From an uncultured Eubacteriales bacterium (lineage in GTDB: Bacteria > Bacillota > Clostridia > Oscillospirales > Oscillospiraceae), in contig URLT01000008.1 of NCBI GenBank assembly GCA_900548795.1, forward strand, positions 1 through 32,069: a stretch of DNA of 32,069 nucleotides, read 5' to 3'. Position 1 is the first letter of the stretch, and each line of letters starts with the position of its first letter. The translations under genes and the position numbers were made by a program. Positions 1 through 7,587 of the stretch are shown piece after piece. The notes beneath the pieces are model-generated. The model saw nothing but the letters and a program-made list of their open reading frames with translations. It searched no databases and was not told the origin of the DNA.

Positions 1-17
1 CAGAGCACAGCGGTTGC

Positions 18-1040
18 TTATTTACGCGTCGAATCGACTTGGATCTCGCCGTCGGCGATCTTCTTGGCCAGCTCCTCGACCTCAGCCTTCAGCTCGTCGG
101 GAACCTGCTGGGTCGCGCCCTCGTCGCCATAGCCGATGCCGACGAAGCCCGTGGCCAGATCGGCCACCCACGTCGTTCCGAGGCGCGAATCGTCGCCGGA
201 GACGAAGGCCTTGACGGCCTCATAGATGGAGTCTCCGACCTCCTTCTTCATGGAGCAGATGATGACGTCCGGGTCGATGTACTTCTGGTCGGAGTCGACG
301 CCGATGGCATAGAAGCCCTTCTCCTTGGCGGCCTCGAACACGCCGTCGCCGCAGGCCGAGGCAATCTGGAAGATCACGTCCGCACCGGCGTCGTTGAGCG
401 CGATCGCGCAGTCCTTGCCGACCGCCGGATCGTCATAGGTCATGGAGTAGTTGTGGTTGACCGCGATCTCCTTGCCGTTCTCGGTGCCGTAGTACTTCGC
501 ACCCTGCTCATAGCCGACGATGAAGTCGTTGATCGTGTCGGAGTCCTCACCGCCGACCGCGCCGACCGAGCCGTTGGCCGACATGGCCGCCGCAATGTAA
601 CCGGCGAGGAACGAGCCTTCATTCTGGGCATAGGTGATGTTCAGAACGTTCGCGACCGGCTCGGAGGTCGCGTTGTCGATCCAGATCCACTTCACGTCGG
701 GATAATCCGGCGCGATGGTCTCGATGTTGTAGAACTCCCAGCCGACGCAGACGACGATGTCCGCGCCGTCGGCGGCGTTCTTCATCTGTGTGTCGTGGTT
801 TTCGTTGTTGCACTCGATCGTCGTGACCTGCACGCCGAGATCGGCGGCCAGACGGTCGGCGCCCTCCTTGGAGGAGTCATAGAACGAGCGGTCGCCGAAT
901 TTGCCCGCCACGACCAGTGCCAGCTTGGTCGCCGACGCCGAGTCGGTCGTGGTCTCTCCCTTGTCCTCGGTCTTGCCGCAGCCGGCCAGCAGGCCGAGCA
1001 TCAAAACCGCCGCGAGGAGTAACGCCAGAAGCTTTTTCAT
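18..1040 (-). CDS. BMP/PnrA-family substrate-binding lipoprotein
   Basis: Extracytoplasmic binding protein of the basic membrane protein (BMP, PnrA/TmpC) family, which captures purine nucleosides or related ligands for an ABC importer. The 340-residue product starts with a lipoprotein signal whose lipobox LLAG-C places the lipidated Cys at residue 21. Family features are visible: a GDRSFYDSS segment just after the first strand, AVGGEDSDTINDFIVGYEQG in the middle and GVDSDQ in the C-terminal lobe. The ATG follows an AAAGAGG site. It has its own promoter. No cognate ATPase or permease follows before the window edge 17 bases downstream, so partners are probably beyond the edge. Ligand is not determinable from sequence; the nucleoside assignment rests on family knowledge. 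Confidence 0.92.
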   Translation of the reverse strand: MKKLLALLLAAVLMLGLLAGCGKTEDKGETTTDSASATKLALVVAGKFGDRSFYDSSKEGADRLAADLGVQVTTIECNNENHDTQMKNAADGADIVVCVGWEFYNIETIAPDYPDVKWIWIDNATSEPVANVLNITYAQNEGSFLAGYIAAAMSANGSVGAVGGEDSDTINDFIVGYEQGAKYYGTENGKEIAVNHNYSMTYDDPAVGKDCAIALNDAGADVIFQIASACGDGVFEAAKEKGFYAIGVDSDQKYIDPDVIICSMKKEVGDSIYEAVKAFVSGDDSRLGTTWVADLATGFVGIGYGDEGATQQVPDELKAEVEELAKKIADGEIQVDSTRK

Positions 1041-1075
1041 AGATCATACCTCTTTCCCATTTGATTTTTTGATTT

Positions 1076-1154
1076 GTCCCGTCTCCGGGACGCCTTCTTC
1101 CGGGGAGCGATGCCCCCTTGTCTCCATTATAAACGCTCCCGGCGCGCCGCGCAA
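1076..1154 (-). promoter_or_regulatory. Promoter and leader hairpin of the BMP gene
   Basis: On the minus strand TTGCGC (1154-1149), a 17-nt spacer and TATAAT (1131-1126) form a sigma-A type promoter. The leader then carries a 6-bp hairpin GTCCCG/CGGGAC with a 4-nt loop (1076-1091), without a following T tract. I see no purine riboswitch or other named leader RNA. Confidence 0.75.
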
Positions 1155-1250
1155 GCTAAAAATGCGTTCCACGCGCGTTATTTTTCGTTTTTCTCCCCGA
1201 CGGAACGATCGACGAGCCGGTTTTTTCGGAGGATGTCGCGCAAAAGGATG

Positions 1251-1279
1251 TTGCCCCGCGCTGGATCATGTGTTATAAT
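1251..1279 (+). promoter_or_regulatory. Promoter of the zinc-ribbon protein gene
   Basis: TTGCCC (1251-1256), a 17-nt spacer and TATAAT (1274-1279) preceded by TG at 1271-1272 (extended -10). It lies 40 bases before the start codon and diverges from the BMP promoter at 1126-1154. Confidence 0.8.
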
Positions 1280-1319
1280 TAATTTATACCAACACGCGAC
1301 CCATTAAGAAAGGACGGCG

Positions 1320-2786
1320 GTGTCCATGACGACTCACAACGCTCCCCCAAGCCGAGATTATCCGGCGACGGGCTCCCCGGAGGGCGCTGCCCATTCGGGC
1401 AACTTCTTCCCTCCCGATCCTCTCAGCGAAGACCTGCAAGCGCCTCTCTCGCCGGACTTCCTCAACGACTCCCGGAGCAGCCCGCATTGTCCGGATTGCG
1501 GCGCAGTTTTCGCCTTCGGCAGCCTGTTTTGTCCACGCTGTGGCCGGCGTCTCGGCGTTGTCGGCCTGCCTCCGGCGCCGAAAAAGCGCGCTCCCAAGAA
1601 TAAGGCTCTTTCGATCGGGCTTGCCGTCGGCGCAGCCGTGTTCTGCGTGGCTGTTGCAGTCTTTTTGGCGATTTGGTTCGGCAAAAAAGAACCCGGCTCG
1701 CAGCAGACCGACGAGGCGCTCTCTTCTCAGCAAGACTCGGTCGTGACCCTGCAAAGCACGGTCTCCCCTACGCAGGACGACGCATCGAATGACGACGACG
1801 CAATGCTGCTCGGCGAATGGCGTTGCTGCCGCCGAGGCACCGACAACCCCGACGAGGTCTGCGTGTATGTCCTCTCTCTGTCGCCGACGTTGGATGCCTC
1901 TGCGGGAATTTATTACTATCGCTCCGACTACTTCGCCATTCACGACGGAAGATGGTCGTTCGTTCGCCTGTCTGACGGGAGCTATCGGATCACGCTGCAA
2001 TTAGACGACGGAACGGCATGGTACGACGACAATGGAGAGCTGCGCAACACAAGCGACTGTGCTTTAACCGTGCGTGTGAGTGAGGGGCGCATGGACATTC
2101 TTTCCACGCAAGGGCAGATCGATTTCTTTTCCGACCTGCATTTTATCAAGGATCTGGATCCGGACGAGTGGGTCGCTCAAAATCCGAGCCCCTCCCGTCC
2201 GACGCTCAATGACCTTTCGGAGCAAGAGATCTCCGACATATATAAAGCATATTACGGAGCGCATTTCCCGGGGGACGCAGTCTCGCTCGTCAACGTTGCG
2301 GAAAGCCCCTGCTGGCTGGATATGATCATTCTGCATATTGATGAGGAAGAGCCGTATACCATACACGGCTACGTCTTTTCGCTGAACGAAAACTGCGAGG
2401 TTTATGAGGTTTACCACCGAACCGGCTCGGATATTCATGCCCTTGGGTATTTCAGTTGGTATATCAGCGACGAATTCGACGCCCCGACCGATCTTGTTTT
2501 CGCCAGCGTGGATGGCTCATGGGGCATGGGGCTGGGCGAATTAACCTTCCATGTATATTATCTCTCCGCCGATGGGAGAGAGGTCGACATTTATTCTGTT
2601 TCCGTCCGCAGTTCAGACTATCGCACGCAAGAGGAGATCGACGCTGCATATAATCGATACGAAGCCGCAGTCGCCGAGCACATACCGAAGTTTTATTCTC
2701 TTTATGTCGGCGCCGCTGTCGAAGGGATCGACCCGAATTCGCTCGGCTCGTTCTTCGAAGGGATCGACTACGCTTTTTTTGAATGA
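1320..2786 (+). CDS. Zinc-ribbon, single-pass membrane protein of unknown function
   Basis: I do not recognise a named family beyond the domains. The 488-residue product has a polar N-terminus, then a zinc ribbon with two CxxC pairs (CPDCG and CPRCG, near residues 59-76), a Lys-rich patch, one hydrophobic segment of about 22 residues (around 96-118), a Ser/Thr/Gln-rich linker and a roughly 330-residue acidic, aromatic-rich C-terminal region that would lie outside the membrane. This is the common layout of Gram-positive zinc-ribbon membrane proteins. The SD AAAGGA at 1309-1314 serves either GTG 1320 (5 nt) or ATG 1326 (11 nt). The distal half looks less GC-rich than neighbouring genes, with many TTT/TAT/AAT codons. 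It is monocistronic, with its own promoter and terminator. Confidence 0.85.
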   Translation: MSMTTHNAPPSRDYPATGSPEGAAHSGNFFPPDPLSEDLQAPLSPDFLNDSRSSPHCPDCGAVFAFGSLFCPRCGRRLGVVGLPPAPKKRAPKNKALSIGLAVGAAVFCVAVAVFLAIWFGKKEPGSQQTDEALSSQQDSVVTLQSTVSPTQDDASNDDDAMLLGEWRCCRRGTDNPDEVCVYVLSLSPTLDASAGIYYYRSDYFAIHDGRWSFVRLSDGSYRITLQLDDGTAWYDDNGELRNTSDCALTVRVSEGRMDILSTQGQIDFFSDLHFIKDLDPDEWVAQNPSPSRPTLNDLSEQEISDIYKAYYGAHFPGDAVSLVNVAESPCWLDMIILHIDEEEPYTIHGYVFSLNENCEVYEVYHRTGSDIHALGYFSWYISDEFDAPTDLVFASVDGSWGMGLGELTFHVYYLSADGREVDIYSVSVRSSDYRTQEEIDAAYNRYEAAVAEHIPKFYSLYVGAAVEGIDPNSLGSFFEGIDYAFFE

Positions 2787-2798
2787 GCCTCCTCGCTT

Positions 2799-2844
2799 CC
2801 CGCACGTCCGCCGTGAGCGGGCGTGCGGGAGGGGATAATTTTTC
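2799..2844 (+). terminator. Intrinsic terminator after the zinc-ribbon gene
   Basis: A 13-bp stem (2799-2811 with 2817-2829, one T-G pair) and a 5-nt loop, followed after a short purine run by ATAATTTTT. It starts 13 bases after the stop codon. Confidence 0.75.
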
Positions 2845-2873
2845 GGAAATTTTCGCAATCAGACAAATCCCTC

Positions 2874-2902
2874 TTGCTTTTTTGCCGGATCGGTGCTATA
2901 CT
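2874..2902 (+). promoter_or_regulatory. Promoter of tRNA-Gly
   Basis: TTGCTT (2874-2879), a 17-nt spacer and TATACT (2897-2902) with an upstream TG (2894-2895), ending 18 bases before the mature tRNA 5' end. Confidence 0.78.
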
Positions 2903-2920
2903 ATATACACGATTTCTCAT

Positions 2921-2994
2921 GCAGGTGTAGTTCATCGGTAGAACATCAGCTTCCCAAGCTGAATAGGAGGGTTCGACTCCCTTCACCTGCTCCA
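2921..2994 (+). tRNA. tRNA-Gly (anticodon CCC)
   Basis: Full cloverleaf by eye. The acceptor stem GCAGGTG (2921-2927) pairs with CACCTGC (2984-2990). The D arm contains GTTC/GAAC. The anticodon stem TCAGC/GCTGA encloses loop TTCCCAA, so the anticodon is CCC at 2953-2955 (reads GGG). The variable loop is 4 nt and the T arm is GAGGG-TTCGACT-CCCTT. Discriminator T73 is normal for bacterial tRNA-Gly, and CCA is encoded at 2992-2994. It stands alone with its own promoter and terminator. Confidence 0.96.
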
Positions 2995-2997
2995 AAA

Positions 2998-3040
2998 CGC
3001 TCCGCGCGGTCGTCTGAGCCGCGCGGAGCGCTTTTTCTTT
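2998..3040 (+). terminator. Intrinsic terminator after tRNA-Gly
   Basis: A 12-bp GC-rich stem (2998-3009 with 3019-3030) with a 9-nt loop, followed by CTTTTTCTTT, 4 bases after the encoded CCA. Confidence 0.92.
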
Positions 3041-3134
3041 GGTCGGCTGCTTTTTTCTCGCCATTCTCCCGCCCTGTGCCGAGATCGGCCATGCCGCTGT
3101 TCGGCGCAGCCCATTGCGCGCTCCGAAAGAGTTC

Positions 3135-3165
3135 GGGGACTGGCGCGGCAAGCCGTGCCAGCCCC
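3135..3165. other. Isolated GC-rich hairpin in the gap between tRNA and btpA
   Basis: CTGGCGCGGC (3140-3149) pairs with GCCGTGCCAG (3152-3161) across a 2-nt loop, extended by GGGG/CCCC with one bulged A. No T tract follows on either strand. It lies between two convergent terminators in 3041-3241; nothing else is visible there. Confidence 0.45.
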
Positions 3166-3177
3166 CTCGGAAGAAGG

Positions 3178-3201
3178 AAAAAATTGTTGGGAGAAACAAT
3201 T
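3178..3201 (-). terminator. Likely terminator of the nine-gene catabolic operon
   Basis: On the minus strand AATTGTT, a 6-nt loop and AACAATT are followed by a run of T and then CC (T tract is the complement of 3178-3183), 41 bases after the btpA stop. The stem is short and AT-rich, so efficiency is uncertain. Confidence 0.55.
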
Positions 3202-3241
3202 GATCTGTCGGGTGCAGCCGGGGCAGGGCGCCCGAGGCGAC

Positions 3242-4042
3242 CTATCGGACGGTCTCGACGAAGGCACGCACAAGCGTGCGGTCGACCGGCGCGTCAAGGT
3301 CGCCGCCGGGCTTAAAGCCGCTGCCGATGATCGCGCCCCCGGCAAACGGCCAGAGCGCCGCGGCATTGTTGACGTTCAGGCCGCTGCCGATGAGCACGGG
3401 GATCGGAAGATTTTTGCCGACTTCATTCAGGAGCGCCGCATCCGGCGCGACGCCGGTGGCCGTTCCGGTCAGGATGGCAGCCTCCGCGCCGCTGACGGCG
3501 ATGTCATGCGCCTTTTCGCGCAGGGAGCGGTCGGCGGTGATGGCATGGCTGCCGTGCTTGACCTGAAAATCGCCGAAGACCATGATCCGCTCCGCGTCGA
3601 GCTGACGGCGGTAGCGCATCAGCTCGGGCGCAGCCGCGCCGACGAAGCCGCTGTTGCTGATATAGGCGTTCATCAGATTGAAGCAGCGGATGAAATCCGC
3701 GCCGACGGCCTTGGCCACAGCCATGGCCTGCAGGGCGCCGTTCAGATGCACCGTGACGCCGAGCGGGATCTCGGGGAAACGGGTCTTGATCCTTTCGGCG
3801 GCGACGGCCAGAAATGCGCTCGTCTCCGGGCCGAGGTCGGCGGCAAGGCGGTAGGGCGTGTCAAACTGGTTCTCCACCTGCACGGCGTCCGCGCCACCCT
3901 CGATCAGGGCTTCGGCGTCGCGCAGGGCGAGGTCATAAATTTGCTCGAGCGGGAGCGCGGCGCGCGGGCTTCCGGGCAGCGCCTTGAGATGCACCATGCC
4001 GATGACGGGCTTTTTTTCGCCCCAAAATTCACGGAAGGTCAT
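3242..4042 (-). CDS. BtpA/SgcQ-family TIM-barrel protein
   Basis: A 266-residue member of the BtpA family (PF03437; SgcQ in E. coli), a TIM-barrel group without an agreed reaction despite the old link to photosystem I assembly in cyanobacteria. Visible family traits are the opening PVIGMVHLKALPGSP, GADAVQVENQFDTPY near 50-64, LGVTVHLNG near 94-102, GADFIRCFNL, a Lys-His pair in FQVKHGSHA, LTGTATG and the phosphate-site-like C-terminal PVLIGSGLN and GAIIGSGFK. It is the last gene of the operon, 3 nt after yjbQ, with a weak GGGGCG ribosome site, so it is probably translationally coupled. Its place next to a sugar kinase and a SIS protein fits a role on a phosphorylated sugar or nucleoside intermediate (inference). 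Confidence 0.93.
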   Translation of the reverse strand: MTFREFWGEKKPVIGMVHLKALPGSPRAALPLEQIYDLALRDAEALIEGGADAVQVENQFDTPYRLAADLGPETSAFLAVAAERIKTRFPEIPLGVTVHLNGALQAMAVAKAVGADFIRCFNLMNAYISNSGFVGAAAPELMRYRRQLDAERIMVFGDFQVKHGSHAITADRSLREKAHDIAVSGAEAAILTGTATGVAPDAALLNEVGKNLPIPVLIGSGLNVNNAAALWPFAGGAIIGSGFKPGGDLDAPVDRTLVRAFVETVR

Positions 4043-4045
4043 GGC

Positions 4046-4447
4046 TCACGCCCCGACGACCTGCACGTAGACCTTGCGGTCGCGCGGGCCGTCAAACTCA
4101 AAGAAGTAGATCTCCTGCGAGCCGCCGAGCATCAGCTCCCCGTTCGAGATCGGGAAGGTCTGCTGGGCGTTGGTCAGGATGGATTTCAGATGACCGGCCG
4201 CGTCGGTGGCCGGGTCGACGGTGTGTGCAAAGGGCGAGTCGATCGGCACGAGCTTGCGCACAAGGCGGTCGACGTCGGTCAGGGCGTTCGGGTCGATGCC
4301 GCAGGCGATGACGACGCCGGCGGTGGAGTGCGGCGTGTAGACGAGGCAGATGCCGTCCTTCACGCCGGAGCGCGCGACGATCTCGCGCACCTGCGCGGTC
4401 AGGTCATGCAGCTCGTGCTTTTCGGTTTTCAGATGAAGAACTTCCAT
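4046..4447 (-). CDS. yjbQ: YjbQ-family (UPF0047) protein
   Basis: A 133-residue YjbQ/UPF0047 protein. The family is often annotated as secondary thiamine-phosphate synthase on the basis of weak complementation; its real function is unsettled. Seen here are PHSTAGVVIACGIDPNA (near 39-55), GHLKSILTN with the conserved His-x-Lys, and the closing GGSQEIYFFEFDGPRDRKV typical of the trimeric fold. The length matches the family (about 130-140). The start has an AGGAGG site 6 nt upstream, and the gene lies 15 nt after the SIS gene. Its presence inside a carbohydrate operon rather than among thiamine genes argues against a thiamine role here. Confidence 0.92.
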   Translation of the reverse strand: MEVLHLKTEKHELHDLTAQVREIVARSGVKDGICLVYTPHSTAGVVIACGIDPNALTDVDRLVRKLVPIDSPFAHTVDPATDAAGHLKSILTNAQQTFPISNGELMLGGSQEIYFFEFDGPRDRKVYVQVVGA

Positions 4448-4462
4448 CTCCGGCCTCCTGTT

Positions 4463-5575
4463 TTATACCTGCCAGCCGGCGACGGGGCCGGTGTAAAGCA
4501 GCTCGATGACGTGCTTCAGGTCGACGTCGTGCGGCGCGTCGGGATCCTTGAAGGACAGGCGCGACAGGGCGCAGGCGAACAGATGCAGCACGACCATGCT
4601 CGCCAGAACAGCGGGGAAGGGACTCAGCTCGGAGATAAAGGGCGCGACCCTGACGACGTTTTCCGTCTCCTCGCAGGCAACGTTGCCGACGACAAGCACG
4701 CGGGCGCACTGCGCCTTGGCGTATTCGACGACCTGCTGCTCGCGGTGGTCGCTGATGTTGTTGCCGATGACGACGACGGCGTCGGCGCTCTTGATGGCAA
4801 AGCCGTTCAGATGCAGATACTCCTCGGCGTTGGTCGTCATGATGCGGATGCGGTTGGTCTCGATGATCTTCGCCGCGCCGATCATGCTGGCGCTGCGCGC
4901 CGGGCCGCTGCCTGCGAAGGCGTAGCAGCGCGCCTCGAGGAACTTCTGCGCGTTGGCGCGGATCTTCTCGTGCTCCTCGGCATAGATGCGGCGGATGATC
5001 TGCGGGGTCTTGACGGTCAGCTCCTCGGTCAGCGCGTCGCAGGCGGCGACGTCGAGCTGCTTTTCGCGCCCCAGAGCCGCCGCGAGGGCGTACATCAGGG
5101 CAAGGCCGCTCGTGCTGGTCTTGGTCGGGAAGGATTTGGAGACGCCGGTCGCAGCGGTGACGAGCGGCGCGGTGCAGTCCTTTCCGAGGGGGCTGTCGGC
5201 GTGGTTCGTCACGCCGACGGCGATGCCGTTGCAGGACGAGACGTATTCCAGCGATTTCAGAACGTAGAGGGACTTGCCGGAGGAGCTGAACAGCACGACC
5301 ATGGTCTTCTCGTCGACCTTCGGCTGCAGGAGATAGAAGTCATAGGCCTCGTAGCCGAAGGCCTCGACCCCGGCGTATTTGCGGAAGGCGTGGGCGGCGG
5401 CGAAGCCGATGAAGTAGCAGTCGCCGGAGCCGACGATGTAGACGCGCTCAACATCCTTGCCCAGCTTGGCCAGCTCGTTCAGGCGGCCGGTCAGCTCTTT
5501 CATGCAGTTTTCAATGGCGTCGGCCTGCTCCATCATTTCGTTCGGAAAATAGTATTCATCCCAGTTCAGCTTCAT
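4463..5575 (-). CDS. Tandem-SIS sugar isomerase/deglycase-like protein
   Basis: A 370-residue protein with two SIS (phosphosugar-binding) domains, in the style of FrlB, AgaS and the GlmS isomerase half. SIS1 opens with RVYIVGSGDCYFIG (near 44-57) and contains VVLFSSSGKS, the Ser-rich phosphate loop. SIS2 opens with CYAFAGSGPARSAS and includes TTNAEEYLHLNGFAIKSAD, the region that carries the catalytic Glu in GlmS/FrlB relatives. There is no glutaminase domain. Likely reactions are isomerisation, deamination or deglycation of a sugar phosphate. The start ATG overlaps the stop of the kinase gene by 4 nt and has an AAAGGA site, so kinase and SIS protein are made together. Kinase plus tandem-SIS is the logic of the Amadori-product (frlB/frlD) route, one possible model for this operon. 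Confidence 0.9.
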   Translation of the reverse strand: MKLNWDEYYFPNEMMEQADAIENCMKELTGRLNELAKLGKDVERVYIVGSGDCYFIGFAAAHAFRKYAGVEAFGYEAYDFYLLQPKVDEKTMVVLFSSSGKSLYVLKSLEYVSSCNGIAVGVTNHADSPLGKDCTAPLVTAATGVSKSFPTKTSTSGLALMYALAAALGREKQLDVAACDALTEELTVKTPQIIRRIYAEEHEKIRANAQKFLEARCYAFAGSGPARSASMIGAAKIIETNRIRIMTTNAEEYLHLNGFAIKSADAVVVIGNNISDHREQQVVEYAKAQCARVLVVGNVACEETENVVRVAPFISELSPFPAVLASMVVLHLFACALSRLSFKDPDAPHDVDLKHVIELLYTGPVAGWQV

Positions 5576-6501
5576 GTTGCTGTCCTTTCTTTGCTCAAAT
5601 AGGCGTCGATTTCTTCTCGCTTGGGCATGGAGCGCGCGCCGCTGCGCGTGACGGAGATGCCCGCCGCGACGGTGGCGAAGCGCATGGCCTCCTCAACGGT
5701 GCGCCCCTCCAGCTCGGCGCAGACATAGGCGGCTGCATAGGTGTCGCCCGCGCCGGTGGCGTCGGATGCGACGTGTTCGGTCGGCGCGGCGCGGCAGACC
5801 ATCTGCCCGTGCTCGTCGAGCAGCAGGGAGCCCTCCTTGCCGCGCTTGACGATGAAGGTCTGGCCGGGCAGCGGCCGCAGCTCGAGCGCGTCCATCTCGC
5901 CCTGCCCCGTCAGAACGACGTCGCTCAGGGCGCACAGACGCTGCATCGAGGCCTTCACGGCGGGCGGGATGGCCTCCGGGGGATAGCGCAGGTTCGGGTC
6001 AAAATAGATCTTGGCGCGTCCCTTCCACTTGGGAAGCTCGGCGAAGATGCTCTCCTCGGCCGGGTGGACGCCCATCATCACGCCGGAGACGAAGATCGCG
6101 TCCGGCTGTACCTTGTCCAGATAGGCCACGTCCTCGGGCTTGAGCTTTTCATAGGCCGAGCCGTTGGCCAGCACCCAGATCGTGCGCTCGCCGTCGGGCG
6201 TGACGGCAATGAGCACCAGACCGCTGGCGTACTCAGGGTCGAGGGGGATGCCCTCGTTATGCACGTTGTAGTTGCGCATATCATCCTTGAGGTAGTGGCC
6301 GACCTCGTCGTCGCCGAGGCGGCAGATGATGGACGTATCCACGCCCAGAACACCCAATCCGGCCGCGATATTGCCGCCGGTGCCGCCGCCGTTGCGGTGC
6401 ATCGGGGTGCCGTAGGTGCCGTCTCCGCAATGAGGATAGGCCATGATATGCGTGGTCATATCGGCAAAAATATCGCCGATGACAACAACCTTTTTATTCA
6501 T
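5572..6501 (-). CDS. PfkB-family carbohydrate/nucleoside kinase
   Basis: A 309-residue ribokinase-like (PfkB) ATP-dependent kinase that phosphorylates a hydroxymethyl group of a sugar, nucleoside or Amadori compound. Signature 1 is the Gly-rich segment GGGTGGNIAAGLGVLG (residues 38-53). Signature 2 is SDATGAGDTYAAAY near 245-258, whose Asp in GAGD is the catalytic base. FDPNLRYPP is the usual mid-domain motif. The gene follows the nucleoside hydrolase by 13 nt with a GGAGG site and overlaps the SIS gene by ATGA. Substrate cannot be read from sequence. If the hydrolase releases ribose the product would be ribose 5-phosphate, but a modified sugar is equally possible. Confidence 0.94.
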   Translation of the reverse strand: MNKKVVVIGDIFADMTTHIMAYPHCGDGTYGTPMHRNGGGTGGNIAAGLGVLGVDTSIICRLGDDEVGHYLKDDMRNYNVHNEGIPLDPEYASGLVLIAVTPDGERTIWVLANGSAYEKLKPEDVAYLDKVQPDAIFVSGVMMGVHPAEESIFAELPKWKGRAKIYFDPNLRYPPEAIPPAVKASMQRLCALSDVVLTGQGEMDALELRPLPGQTFIVKRGKEGSLLLDEHGQMVCRAAPTEHVASDATGAGDTYAAAYVCAELEGRTVEEAMRFATVAAGISVTRSGARSMPKREEIDAYLSKERTAT

Positions 6502-6514
6502 GCGGTTTCCTCCG

Positions 6515-7567
6515 TTATTTCGGCGCGCGGGCGAGCTTGGCGAACAGGTCGCCGAAGACGGCGTCGCGGTAGATATAGTTGCAGACGCGGACGCTGTGCC
6601 CCAGCGGCGCAGCGCAGTCCCAGCGGATGTCGTCGGTCAGGCGCGCCTGCGGCACGACCCGAGACGGGCACCACGCGGGATTGATGAGATAGGCGACGGT
6701 CGAGATGTCCCAAATGATACGCGAGGGCGAGAGCGCCGTCTGCGTCGTCGGGACGCCGTCCGCGCCGTAGTCGTCGAGCCCCTTGTTATAGGTGGCGTGG
6801 AAGAGGCGCAGCCAGTTGAGCCCCATCTCCTGCGTGAGCTGGCTGGTGACGATGTGCGTCAGATAGTCGCCCACGCGGCTTGCGCCCTGAAGATGACGCT
6901 CCAGCTCGGGGGCCGAGACGGTCAGGTTCGAGGCGACGCTCATGCACGGCACGAGCACGAGCGGCACGCCGCACTCGACCATGAGCTGCGAGGCGAGCAT
7001 ATCCTGCCCGAGGTTGAACTCGACCGTGTGCGGCCAGTGGAAGGGCTGCCCGGCCAGCCAGACCACGACGAGCTTGCGGATGATCGACGGGTCCATCAAA
7101 ATGGCCGAGGCGACGTTCGTGATCTCGCCGATGGCGATGACATAGAGCGGCTCGTCGCTCTCGTGGGCGCGGCGGATCAGGTCGCGCGCGGCCTCGCTCT
7201 CGACGGGCGTTTCGCGATCCGTGAGGTAGGTCGGCGACCCGCGGAAGACCATTCCGGCCGGGTCGCGGCCGAGCAGGGAGAACAGATGCAGGATCTCCTG
7301 ATAGCTCTGCTCCAGCCCCTCCTGCAAATTTGCGGTCATGGGGATGCCGGCGTCGGCGTTCATCATTTTGGCCAAAAAGGCCGAGGAGAACGGCGCGGCA
7401 TAGACGGCCTCGACGTTCAGCCGCTCCGGCGACATCAGGGCATAGGCAATGGCGAACTGATCGTCCACCTCGTTATAGGTATCCGAATCAATGACTACGC
7501 GAAGCTTTCCGGTGGGCGGCGCCAGACGGGCGGCGCGCTCCTGCGCGGTCAAAACGGGAAATTTCAT
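6515..7567 (-). CDS. Nucleoside hydrolase-family N-glycosidase
   Basis: An inosine/uridine-preferring nucleoside hydrolase (IUNH) fold protein, which cleaves the N-glycosidic bond of a riboside using a calcium ion held by an Asp cluster. The cluster is VVIDSDTYNEVDDQFAIAYA (residues 24-43), a variant of the usual DTDPGxDD, with Asp27, Asp29, Asp35 and Asp36. VEFNLGQD resembles the EFNxxxDP segment, and the C-terminal active-site HDA/HDP is here IIWDIS, with Trp for His. I chose ATG 7567 (350 aa) over ATG 7591, because AGAAAGGA lies 9 nt before it; 7591 overlaps the permease stop and has no such site. The operon provides an importer and a kinase, consistent with uptake and cleavage of a nucleoside-like compound. 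Confidence 0.9.
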   Translation of the reverse strand: MKFPVLTAQERAARLAPPTGKLRVVIDSDTYNEVDDQFAIAYALMSPERLNVEAVYAAPFSSAFLAKMMNADAGIPMTANLQEGLEQSYQEILHLFSLLGRDPAGMVFRGSPTYLTDRETPVESEAARDLIRRAHESDEPLYVIAIGEITNVASAILMDPSIIRKLVVVWLAGQPFHWPHTVEFNLGQDMLASQLMVECGVPLVLVPCMSVASNLTVSAPELERHLQGASRVGDYLTHIVTSQLTQEMGLNWLRLFHATYNKGLDDYGADGVPTTQTALSPSRIIWDISTVAYLINPAWCPSRVVPQARLTDDIRWDCAAPLGHSVRVCNYIYRDAVFGDLFAKLARAPK

Positions 7568-7587
7568 GGCAAGGCTTCCTTTCTCAC

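Noticed and set aside
18..1040. The BMP lipoprotein as the binding component of the 3.2-12.4 kb operon
   Set aside because: It has its own promoter, lies beyond a plus-strand gene and a tRNA, and the operon already encodes a binding protein; a functional link is possible but not supported.
3155..5602. Long plus-strand open frame of 815 codons opposite btpA, yjbQ and the SIS gene
   Set aside because: It is the antisense shadow of three well-supported genes in a GC-rich sequence. Its translation is low-complexity (Ala, Gly, Asp, Arg, Val-rich) with no ribosome site and no domain.
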